From contig JAAXWV010000030.1 of the NCBI GenBank assembly GCA_013334845.1, positions 1-10,137 of the forward strand: a stretch of 10,137 bases of DNA, read 5' to 3'. Position 1 is the first letter of the stretch. Each line of letters opens with the position of its first letter. Shown here one piece after another: positions 1-7,043 of this stretch. The notes under the pieces are model-generated. The model did no database searches. It saw only the letters and a list, made by a program, of their open reading frames with translations, and was not told the DNA's origin. Both the position numbers and the translations under genes were made by a program. This DNA is from Candidatus Roizmanbacteria bacterium (GTDB lineage: Bacteria > Patescibacteriota > Microgenomatia > UBA1406 > GWC2-37-13).

Positions 1-1421
1 TGTGGATAATTATCGGGATCATGGTCATTCCCGACATTTCTTTTGCCGACGAGTGGGTTGATAATTGGATTAAGGAATCATCAATATCAAGACCAAATAT
101 GTTTGATACACAAAAACGCGGGTATGTCACGGCGGGCGGCTTAAAAACACGTTTTAAAAATGAAAACGATCATCTCGTTTCAATCAATCCGCCATCGTTT
201 AAAACGGGCTGCGGCGGTATCGACGTCTTCCTTGGTTCTATCGGCTATCTTGACGCCGATAGGCTTATGGCAAAATTTGAAAGTATTATGACAAATGCTC
301 TTGCCACCTATGCTTTTGACCTTGCGCTAAACGTGCTTTGCACCTCATGCCAAAAGGAATTGCAGAGTCTCGAAGGGCTGATGGAAAGGCTAAACAAACT
401 CCAAATGGACGATTGCAAGGCCTCTAAAGCGTTGGTGGCGTATATGAATAATGAAACAGGTCAGGGTGACTCTGCGGCAAATACCGAAGCGATAAATGAT
501 TTTGCGCTAAGCACCGGGGTAGAAGACCTCTATAACGATTCAACCGACAAAAATAACAACAAAACCGTGACCGAAGCGAAGTCAAACGAGGGTATGAGTT
601 CGACAAGCACGGTCGAAGAATGCGGTCCGGATCAAAAGGACGTGTTCTTCACCCCCGGTTTGCTCCTTGAAAATATCGCTTCTAAAACAGGGGAAAAAAG
701 CAATGTACGATTGATGCGCGGCATTGTAGGTGACATTCGAATTTCTAACGATCTAACCTTCTCGAAAGTTGCTCCTTGTCATCAAAACGCAACATTATCC
801 GCAGAAATGGTAATCCATGGTGAGTTGTATGCCATGGATGAAAGCGAGAGTTGCAGCGAAATGGGTACTATTAAAATCGGCGGATCGTCGTATGAAAGTC
901 TTTATGATTGGGCCGCTAAAAGTATCGAATCGATTCTAAAGACAATTATCAACAAAGAGCCATACACCTTAGAACAAGAAGCATTTATCAACGAATGCCA
1001 AGGACCGTTATTAGCCGCTTTGAATTTTGAGATATTCCAGAGGCAGGGTGTGATAGGAACCGATGAAATTAAAATAATAGTTGATAAATACACGGATTGG
1101 GTAACAGAGGGATACGCCTATGGCATGATACGGGATCTCATATCGAGCACGATCAGTCTTATCGATATGGCAAAGACAGTTTCGACTAATAATCCAAAAA
1201 AATCGAACAAGTGTAACCCTGGAATAGCTGCCACCGCGAGGAAAGAAGTGGACGATATGATCAGTATGGCAAGATATTATAAAAAACATGTTCAGGACGA
1301 TGAAAATAATTATCACACTGCATTGCTGACCCGTATGCTTGAATCCATGATGATGCAATCGATGAACCAACAAGTAAAGCAAAGAACCGGGCAAGACATT
1401 TCGCAAGGCGTGTCGCGATGA
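1..1421 (+). CDS. traH: TraH, F-type conjugative pilus assembly protein (5' partial)
   Basis: TraH is a periplasmic protein of F-type type IV secretion systems needed for pilus extension and mating-pair formation. Numbering from the ATG at 21, family marks are the PSFKTGCGGIDVF motif (about residues 58-70), YAFDLALNVLC (97-107) and the paired cysteines C64, C107, C110 and C132. Residues about 145-210 are polar and low in complexity, and the C-terminal half is helical with a Met/Gln-rich end. The frame is open to the left edge, and the codons before and after the first ATG read WIIIGIMVIPDISFA, which looks like the end of a signal peptide cut after SFA. The true start is therefore probably upstream of the window, and the ATG at 21 is internal. 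The gene ends inside the ATGA that starts traG, which implies translational coupling. Identification rests on remembered F TraH sequence. Confidence 0.92.
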   Translation, partial: WIIIGIMVIPDISFADEWVDNWIKESSISRPNMFDTQKRGYVTAGGLKTRFKNENDHLVSINPPSFKTGCGGIDVFLGSIGYLDADRLMAKFESIMTNALATYAFDLALNVLCTSCQKELQSLEGLMERLNKLQMDDCKASKALVAYMNNETGQGDSAANTEAINDFALSTGVEDLYNDSTDKNNNKTVTEAKSNEGMSSTSTVEECGPDQKDVFFTPGLLLENIASKTGEKSNVRLMRGIVGDIRISNDLTFSKVAPCHQNATLSAEMVIHGELYAMDESESCSEMGTIKIGGSSYESLYDWAAKSIESILKTIINKEPYTLEQEAFINECQGPLLAALNFEIFQRQGVIGTDEIKIIVDKYTDWVTEGYAYGMIRDLISSTISLIDMAKTVSTNNPKKSNKCNPGIAATARKEVDDMISMARYYKKHVQDDENNYHTALLTRMLESMMMQSMNQQVKQRTGQDISQGVSR

Positions 1422-4147
1422 AAATAACAACCACAATAATATTAACCCTGCTTTGGATTTTATTGCCACCCGTGGTCTTTGGAGCGACACCCGATGTCTT
1501 CAAGGAATACGTGACATACGGAAATTTCTACCAGACAGCCAACTCATTCGAACGCATTGCCCTGATAGTGTCGGATAATTCTTTTCAGAATTTCCTGATA
1601 GTGGCATTTCTTAGTGCTCTGCTTGTGTGGGCAGGCATGGTGGTCGGGAGATTCCTGTTTGGTGGCGGTATCGGCAACTCAGTAATTCAGGGGCTGGTTA
1701 TAATACTGACCGGCACTTTAATTTATCTTGCCTTTATCAAGCCTGTCGGCGACATGGCCGTGTACGATGAAAGCAGCGGACGCCACAAAATCATCTCCAA
1801 CATACCCGATGGCATTGTTATTTTGGCAGGAATTCAAAACACGGTTGTCCGATCTATTGTGAACATGATCTGGACGAGTTCGGACACACTTTCATTCAGA
1901 CAAAATGCTGGCGGCGATATTTTTAATATTTTTGGAAGTGTCTTCAACAATTCATTATTCATCCCTTCTAAGGAAGATTCAAGCGGTGGAAATCTGAATC
2001 AATCGATCAAAAGTTATTGGCGGGATTGTTCGAAAAACGCCATAGGGTTATCAGGTGGTGCAAGTGTCGATGATTTTTCCAATGGAACCATTTCGGAAAC
2101 CTTCGACAAGCTGATATCAGGGAATGTCTTTACCACATATTATGGTTCGGGCAGTGGTGTGACAGTCACTTGTACGGCAGCACACGACAGTATAATTTCC
2201 GAACTGAACGGTTTTGCTGCAGACAAAACTGGTAAAAAGTTCTGGGAAGAAAAGTGCGGTGACGCCGGATATTATGAGATGCTTGGTGTAACCGGGCCTG
2301 GCGCTTCAGAAGTATGCAGACAAAAGGTGGTTGATTTTTTAATCATGAAAAACACAAGCGTTACAGACCTTGGGCTTATTCGTGAGATCGTAATTTCAAA
2401 CGCACTTTTCAGCTACCTTAAAAGCTACGACTCACAAAGTGTTTCAGATTTCAAAATGATGGCAGGCATGAGCGGAGAAGCATCGACCTCGACAGCCTGG
2501 CTGCCGATAATCAAAGGTACGGTGTTTGCGGTGTACATCGGCTTGATTCCCTTTCTTTTGATCCTGATACCTACCTTGTTGTTCCCCCGCGTCCTGCAGT
2601 TCATCTTTGGAATTTTTGTATTCATGGTTGCCTGGGAGATATGTGACTCCATCCTCCACAGTTACGCAATGGATCTGTCCATGGCGATCATTGAGGACGT
2701 TTTCAAAGAAAAGCTGTCACTCGCGAATGTTTGGCTCATGCAAGGGGAGTCATTCAAGGCCTTAATGCTTTTTGGAAAAATGCGCTGGGCATCAATGACG
2801 CTTGCGAGTGTGCTCAGTATGGTGATAGCCCACTATGGGGGTGTTGCGATGGCACATTTTGCCGGCCATATGAGTTTTGGTCCCGCCGGATCGCAAGGGA
2901 GTAGAGAAACCCTTGATCCAACAGGAAGGGCTCGCGAAATAAATAGTTTGCCACAAGTCATTCCAACTGAGGCCGTGAGCAATGAATACGGTTTCGCCGG
3001 GATGCAAAATTCTGCCTACTATGGCCAACGATCGGCAATAGAGAGTAACCTCGGCATCATCCGCGAAGGATCCGGAGTGATGAATGCGTCCACCCGTCAA
3101 GGACAAATAAATGTAGATGGGTTTACACAGGCAGATGCACGGTTGGCGGCCAGGGAACATATCGAAAAAGAAACGGGTATTAGCAGAGCCGAACAGAGCC
3201 GCTTCATTCACACAGCCGACGCGACAAAAGCGGTTGGCGAAGGAATAGCTAAAAACAGCATTGGAATTGGTCCTCAATTTAGTTTGGCTGCACAAGGAGG
3301 ATATCCCGTTTCAGCCGTAAAAGCGCGAATGGTTGATGATATCAACCGGTATGGAAAGATCACTCCGGATACGGAAAAAATGAAAGATGACATGCTCAAG
3401 ACTGCCTCCGGTAGAGGGCAAGTCTCCGAAGCTTTAACTGCGTGGAATACTAGTGGTAATCCGACACACACCACTCTCAACGACGAGCAAAAAGAAAATC
3501 TAGTGAGTTGGTACAACAAAGAAACAGGTCAAAATCTGAAGACTTCAGATGTGTCCAGCACTTCGGCGATAACTATTGGAATGAGGCCGGATGGCAGCAT
3601 TGCTCCGATGTTCGTGAGTGGCCAGGAAGGCCACACAAGCACTCATTATGCGAACTCTAACGAAATTGTTGGCAATGATTATAAAGTGGAAAGTTTAAGA
3701 ACCGAGTTGGGCAACGGGACATTTGCCTATAACAAAGAACATAAAGTATTGGAAAACATAGACAATTATGCAGCTGCTTTTTCTGGTGCTGTTTCAACTT
3801 ACGTGAGTGAGAACCAGGTTTCGAGTGTTAACATGAACTCCAATACCGGGGCAGGAGTCGGCACAGGCGGAGGTTCCCCCGTCTCGGCAAACCTTGGGGT
3901 TTCGGGTTCGCTAAGCAGGCAGAACGCTCTTTCCGAAAATCAAATTGCTGTTGAAATTAGAGAAAAACTGTCCCACGCTCGGACGGATCTAGAAGCACGA
4001 CAAATAATGCAATCTGAATATAACAGCTATAGAAATTACACTAATAATTCCTTTGACTTGCCTTCAACTAAAAATATTGATGACTCATTAGATAACGCAA
4101 AAAAGTCTTTAAATAATCTGATAGATAGAACAAGAGAATCTTTTTAA
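1418..4147 (+). CDS. traG: TraG, mating-pair stabilisation / pilus assembly membrane protein
   Basis: TraG is a bifunctional inner-membrane protein of F-type systems: the N-terminal half supports pilus assembly, and the long C-terminal part acts in mating-pair stabilisation and, in F, entry exclusion. The 909 residues are close to F TraG (about 940). Visible parts are a signal-like hydrophobic start (5-22), membrane segments near 58-80 and 86-108, a periplasmic-type loop of about 250 residues with C204, C252, C280 and C300, a hydrophobic block at 366-411, and a last hydrophobic segment at 457-480. Residues 490-909 are hydrophilic, with a Gly/Ser-rich stretch near 810-830 and a helical, charged end. 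The start overlaps the traH stop as ATGA with only a weak ribosome site (AAGGCG) upstream, so coupling to traH is likely. As I recall, F TraG lacks such a strong N-terminal signal-like segment. Confidence 0.92.
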   Translation: MKITTTIILTLLWILLPPVVFGATPDVFKEYVTYGNFYQTANSFERIALIVSDNSFQNFLIVAFLSALLVWAGMVVGRFLFGGGIGNSVIQGLVIILTGTLIYLAFIKPVGDMAVYDESSGRHKIISNIPDGIVILAGIQNTVVRSIVNMIWTSSDTLSFRQNAGGDIFNIFGSVFNNSLFIPSKEDSSGGNLNQSIKSYWRDCSKNAIGLSGGASVDDFSNGTISETFDKLISGNVFTTYYGSGSGVTVTCTAAHDSIISELNGFAADKTGKKFWEEKCGDAGYYEMLGVTGPGASEVCRQKVVDFLIMKNTSVTDLGLIREIVISNALFSYLKSYDSQSVSDFKMMAGMSGEASTSTAWLPIIKGTVFAVYIGLIPFLLILIPTLLFPRVLQFIFGIFVFMVAWEICDSILHSYAMDLSMAIIEDVFKEKLSLANVWLMQGESFKALMLFGKMRWASMTLASVLSMVIAHYGGVAMAHFAGHMSFGPAGSQGSRETLDPTGRAREINSLPQVIPTEAVSNEYGFAGMQNSAYYGQRSAIESNLGIIREGSGVMNASTRQGQINVDGFTQADARLAAREHIEKETGISRAEQSRFIHTADATKAVGEGIAKNSIGIGPQFSLAAQGGYPVSAVKARMVDDINRYGKITPDTEKMKDDMLKTASGRGQVSEALTAWNTSGNPTHTTLNDEQKENLVSWYNKETGQNLKTSDVSSTSAITIGMRPDGSIAPMFVSGQEGHTSTHYANSNEIVGNDYKVESLRTELGNGTFAYNKEHKVLENIDNYAAAFSGAVSTYVSENQVSSVNMNSNTGAGVGTGGGSPVSANLGVSGSLSRQNALSENQIAVEIREKLSHARTDLEARQIMQSEYNSYRNYTNNSFDLPSTKNIDDSLDNAKKSLNNLIDRTRESF

Positions 4148-4164
4148 ATGCTATGGAGTAAGAT

Positions 4165-4443
4165 ATGGATGCCTTTATAGTAATATTTCTATTCATTGCA
4201 GTCGTAATACTTGTTATTGCAGTATTTCGATATTTTGGCAAAAAAACCATTAAAAAAGTACCGCCAAATCCTTACCGTAACCACTCAATCCACCTTTTTG
4301 ACTATCAAAATGATCCGAATGATCACAGGAACTTGTTAAACCCTGGGAATCCCATAGGGCCAAACTGGGTTGGCAAAAACAACTTGTTTCGAGATCGTCA
4401 CAACCACATTGCGAACACCACAGTCAACGATAACGAGAATTGA
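4165..4443 (+). CDS. Small single-pass membrane protein of unknown function, in the traS slot
   Basis: I do not recognise this 92-residue protein. It has one N-terminal hydrophobic segment (about residues 4-23), then basic residues (R22, K26, K27, K30, K31), which predicts the N-terminus outside and the tail in the cytoplasm. The polar tail is rich in Asn, Pro and His (PPNPYRNHS, NPGNPIGPNW). A GGAG ribosome site at 4155-4158 lies 6 bp before the ATG, the best such site in this operon and good support for a real gene. It starts 17 bp after the traG stop and ends 17 bp before the next gene. In F the gene right after traG is traS (entry exclusion), and in SXT/R391 elements eex lies near traG. 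Position alone makes exclusion a hypothesis; TraS is larger and has several membrane segments. A small T4SS accessory protein is equally possible. Confidence 0.65.
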   Translation: MDAFIVIFLFIAVVILVIAVFRYFGKKTIKKVPPNPYRNHSIHLFDYQNDPNDHRNLLNPGNPIGPNWVGKNNLFRDRHNHIANTTVNDNEN

Positions 4444-4460
4444 TTTTCTAACCAAACTTA

Positions 4461-4991
4461 GTGCGTCAACATATCGTTATGAATTTATTGAACTTTGCCG
4501 TTATGCACAACGCAAGGTTGTTTACTCTGATTTGCTCCATAATTAGTATTTTTTCAGTCGCGATTCCAATCTACGCTAATAATCCAACTGATTTTTGTTT
4601 TGCTTCGACTGGTGAGAAATTCGGCATTGATCCATTGTTATTGGAAGCAATATCCTACGTAGAGAGTCGAAATGATCCACTGGCAATAGGTTATAACCAG
4701 GAATCAATCGATTATGGTCACATGCAAATCAATTCATATTGGATAAAATATCTGGGGGTTGAATATATAAAACTCAACAATCCTTGTTTCTGCACAAAAG
4801 TTGGTGCTGCAATATTGGCTAACTGTATTGATGTGCATGGTTTTAATAAGAACGCCCTCAGCTGTTACAATTCAGGAAAAAAATTGGATTCTTTAAAACC
4901 GGAAATAAAGACGAAGGTGTTGGTATATATAGGATCAGTTAAAAAAAGATACAATCATCTTGTGAATCCTCCAGGTGAAGGAATTGACTAG
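4461..4991 (+). CDS. Exported lytic transglycosylase of the transfer system (VirB1 / F Orf169 / IagB type)
   Basis: This is a periplasmic SLT-family muramidase that cleaves peptidoglycan glycan strands to let the secretion channel or pilus through. From the GTG at 4461 it has 176 residues. A hydrophobic segment at about 19-38 with a signal-peptidase-like end (PIYA, cut near 39) is followed by a compact SLT domain. The catalytic glutamate is E68 in AISYVES, followed by the family motifs YGHMQIN (85-91) and CYNSG (135-139). Several cysteines in the mature part (46, 109, 111, 122, 135) suggest disulfides. The start is uncertain: ATGs at 4479 and 4503 are in frame, the latter giving a more compact signal peptide, and none has a clear ribosome site, which suggests coupling to upstream translation. 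In F the equivalent orf169 lies near oriT, not between traG and traD. Confidence 0.9.
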   Translation: MRQHIVMNLLNFAVMHNARLFTLICSIISIFSVAIPIYANNPTDFCFASTGEKFGIDPLLLEAISYVESRNDPLAIGYNQESIDYGHMQINSYWIKYLGVEYIKLNNPCFCTKVGAAILANCIDVHGFNKNALSCYNSGKKLDSLKPEIKTKVLVYIGSVKKRYNHLVNPPGEGID

Positions 4992-6858
4992 ATCTTCAGG
5001 AGTTGAGGGCTTCGAAACCCTAACAAGTGCGTTTTTAATGGGAATAAAAATGCACTTCCTTGTGATTTTTTTTATCCTTGGTATTCACCTCTTTGTTTTA
5101 TCTTTAATAATGGACGTGAAATCCTATGATTCCAAAGTACTCTTGAATTGGTATAAAACAAAATTTATATCTAGCCTCCCCAAGGATAGAATCACAAGCT
5201 TCCCGCTTCCAAATGGGGAGTATTACAAAGATAAAGCGAAAATCATTGTAAAAAACCAGGGCCTGATTAGACATGTTGAAACTGTTCAGCATCGCCTGAA
5301 CAATATCTTCATCAAAACATGCTTTATTTGGCTCCTATATCCCGGCTTCCTCTATATCCTCGCAACCCGTTCAAGAAAGCAATTAGAGGATGAATATGTT
5401 CGAGGTTCACAATTCATCACCCCACGTCGATTCAAAAAATTAACCAAAAATATCAGAGATAAAAAGAAAGATCTGCCTTTTGGGAATATTGAAATGCCAT
5501 TTTCGGCAGAAATCAGGCACACTCTCGTGGTCGGCCGCCCTGGCACAGGCAAAACTGTTGCTTTCAACAATATCCTTGAAAAAGTCATCGAAAGAGACGA
5601 AAAAGCCATCGTGTATGACTTTAAAGGAGAGTACCTCTCCCTTTTCTTTCGTCCAGAGAAAGATATTCTTTTAAACCCGCTCGACAAGAGGTCTACAGGG
5701 TGGTGTATCTTCAACGAGGTAAAAACCGAAACAGATATTTCCGCTTTTGTTGCATCACTCATCCCTGAAAAGCCCCGATCCGATCCCTTCTGGTGCGACG
5801 CACCGAGAGGCGTACTCACCGGCATACTGATCTATCTGTTGTACAAAGGAAAGACCCAAAACGCCGACCTATGGGCACTCCTAAACTCCAGCGCAAGTGA
5901 AATACATGCATGTTTAGATGAAATTGATTCACCCGGATTGAGATATATTGAAGATCCCGAATCAAAACAGACCCAAAGTGTACTGTCGGTTCTGATGCAG
6001 CATACCTATTTCTTTTCTTATTTAGCGAGACTGCAGGGTGATTTCTGCGTGACGGACTGGGTAGATGATCTGGAAAGAAAAGGTATAGTTTATATCACTT
6101 CCTCATCGGTTTCACACAGCCTGCTAAGCCCGTTAAACACCTTGTTTGTTGATATTGTTGGAATGAGGCTGTTGAGCCTTCCAAATGATTTAGACAGACG
6201 CTTGTTTTTCTTCATTGACGAACTCGGGACTCTTCAAAGAATGAACATGCTCATCCAGGGCCTCACCCTGACCCGTTCCAAAGGTGGGGCCTTTTTTTTG
6301 GCTATTCAGGATATTGGTCAAATAGAAGAAAGATACGGAAGCAAACTCCGGCAAAGCATTGTCAACTCATGCGGAAATAGCGTTATTTTTGCTGTGGAAG
6401 ATAACGACACTGCAGAATTTTGTTCTTTGAAATTGGGTGAAGTTGACCAGATCATAAAAACAAAAAGCCTGTCCATGGGGGTCAATAACTTCAAGGATGG
6501 TATCAATGTCAATCAACAAAGACGCAAGGACCGTCTTTTGATTCCCGCCGAAATAAAAGAACTCGGTGATCTTAACGGGATTGTGAAAATATCCAGCGTG
6601 TTTCCTTCCGATAAAAATATTATGCGAAAACTGTTGGGCAGTGTCGGCATCAAGATATCTGTAAAACCGCTAATACTTCACCCTGTGCGGTGCATGTTCA
6701 ATTACAAGCAACGACCAACAGTAACACCCGCTCTTATTCAACATGAATCTCTTGATATTGCTCAACATATCAATGAAATGAGGAACAGACAAAGCAACAT
6801 AATTAATGATGCCATGTTTGACGACCTTGAGTTGCCGATTAAGGATATCTGTACTTAG
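4975..6858 (+). CDS. traD: TraD, type IV coupling protein (DNA-pumping ATPase)
   Basis: TraD is the hexameric inner-membrane ATPase that links the relaxosome to the secretion channel and drives DNA through it (TrwB/TraD family). Two membrane segments (about residues 27-46 and 111-131) flank a periplasmic loop. The ATPase follows: Walker A GRPGTGKT (187-194), YDFKGEY (214-220), NPLDKRSTGW (234-243), DPFW (270-273), Walker B LFFFIDELGTL (410-420), and a Q-D sensor-like region at 445-446. At 627 residues it is shorter than F TraD (about 717), mainly at the C-terminus, the part that contacts TraM in F. The GTG start overlaps the transglycosylase gene by 17 bp and has a poor ribosome site. It is favoured because the distance from the TR motif to the first membrane segment matches F TraD as I recall it. 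ATG at 5050, preceded by GGGA, is the alternative. Confidence 0.95.
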   Translation: MKELTRSSGVEGFETLTSAFLMGIKMHFLVIFFILGIHLFVLSLIMDVKSYDSKVLLNWYKTKFISSLPKDRITSFPLPNGEYYKDKAKIIVKNQGLIRHVETVQHRLNNIFIKTCFIWLLYPGFLYILATRSRKQLEDEYVRGSQFITPRRFKKLTKNIRDKKKDLPFGNIEMPFSAEIRHTLVVGRPGTGKTVAFNNILEKVIERDEKAIVYDFKGEYLSLFFRPEKDILLNPLDKRSTGWCIFNEVKTETDISAFVASLIPEKPRSDPFWCDAPRGVLTGILIYLLYKGKTQNADLWALLNSSASEIHACLDEIDSPGLRYIEDPESKQTQSVLSVLMQHTYFFSYLARLQGDFCVTDWVDDLERKGIVYITSSSVSHSLLSPLNTLFVDIVGMRLLSLPNDLDRRLFFFIDELGTLQRMNMLIQGLTLTRSKGGAFFLAIQDIGQIEERYGSKLRQSIVNSCGNSVIFAVEDNDTAEFCSLKLGEVDQIIKTKSLSMGVNNFKDGINVNQQRRKDRLLIPAEIKELGDLNGIVKISSVFPSDKNIMRKLLGSVGIKISVKPLILHPVRCMFNYKQRPTVTPALIQHESLDIAQHINEMRNRQSNIINDAMFDDLELPIKDICT

Positions 6859-6865
6859 AAAAACA

Positions 6866-6990
6866 ATGATACCAGTCGACCGAGCCAAGCACGCCAGATC
6901 CGACCGGCGCCGGCGATGGTTGGAAAATATTTGGTATCAGCTTGAGGTCCTGCAGCATGCTGGCACCAGCTTTTTTGATACCGGAACGTG
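6866..6990 (+). CDS. Doubtful 41-residue Arg-rich ORF in the GC-rich spacer
   Basis: The frame from ATG 6866 to the stop at 6988-6990 encodes a short protein with DRAKHARSDRRRRWLENIW in its first half. Its first 50 bp are near 70% G+C by count, well above its neighbours. There is no good ribosome site, and the reading frame overlaps palindromes and repeats that are enough to explain the sequence. It could be a small basic DNA-binding peptide, a fragment of an imported gene, or chance. I recognise no family. Confidence 0.2.
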
Positions 6991-7040
6991 AGATCCGGAG
7001 AACTCCCTGGAAGGGTTTTTGATACCGTAATTTCTGATAC
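6867..7040. repeat. Cluster of five TGATAC boxes with nested inverted repeats
   Basis: TGATAC occurs on the plus strand at 6867-6872, 6976-6981, 7020-7025 and 7035-7040, and on the minus strand at 6934-6939. The first and the inverted copy form an 8-bp inverted repeat, TGATACCA / TGGTATCA (6867-6874 and 6932-6939). The inverted copy also pairs with the next one (GGTATCA 6933-6939, TGATACC 6976-6982). A 12-bp direct repeat TTTTTGATACCG lies at 6972-6983 and 7016-7027, 44 bp apart. Two perfect 10-bp palindromes sit between the boxes: CCGGCGCCGG (6904-6913) and CAGCATGCTG (6953-6962). AGATCCG is also repeated (6896-6902, 6991-6997). The spacer separates traD from the next gene, so it may hold operators, a terminator and promoter, or a recombination or transfer site. 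What it binds is not visible. Confidence 0.7.
6959..6976 (+). terminator. Possible intrinsic terminator of the tra operon
   Basis: GCTGGCACCAGC (6959-6970) is a short GC-rich hairpin followed directly by six T residues (6971-6976), about 100 bp after the traD stop. The stem is only 4-5 bp, so alone it would be weak. It lies inside a larger 50-nt inverted repeat (6933-6982) that could add stability or compete with it. A second short stem, CCCT/AGGG at 7005-7015, is likewise followed by five T residues. Tandem weak terminators are one reading. Confidence 0.35.
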
Positions 7041-7043
7041 TAT

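Noticed and set aside
1011..1490. Minus-strand 159-codon frame opposite the traH end
   Set aside because: It lies antisense to traH and traG, which have clear family motifs, and shows no motif of its own.
2792..3295. Minus-strand 167-codon frame within traG
   Set aside because: Antisense to the continuous traG frame; Cys- and His-rich composition typical of a shadow frame.
5352..5825. Minus-strand 157-codon frame within traD
   Set aside because: It overlies the Walker A region of traD, whose frame is certain.
6859..7043. Iteron-type replication origin
   Set aside because: The repeats share only 6-12 bp at irregular spacing, with no adjacent rep gene or DnaA-box set; regulatory or transfer-site readings fit as well.
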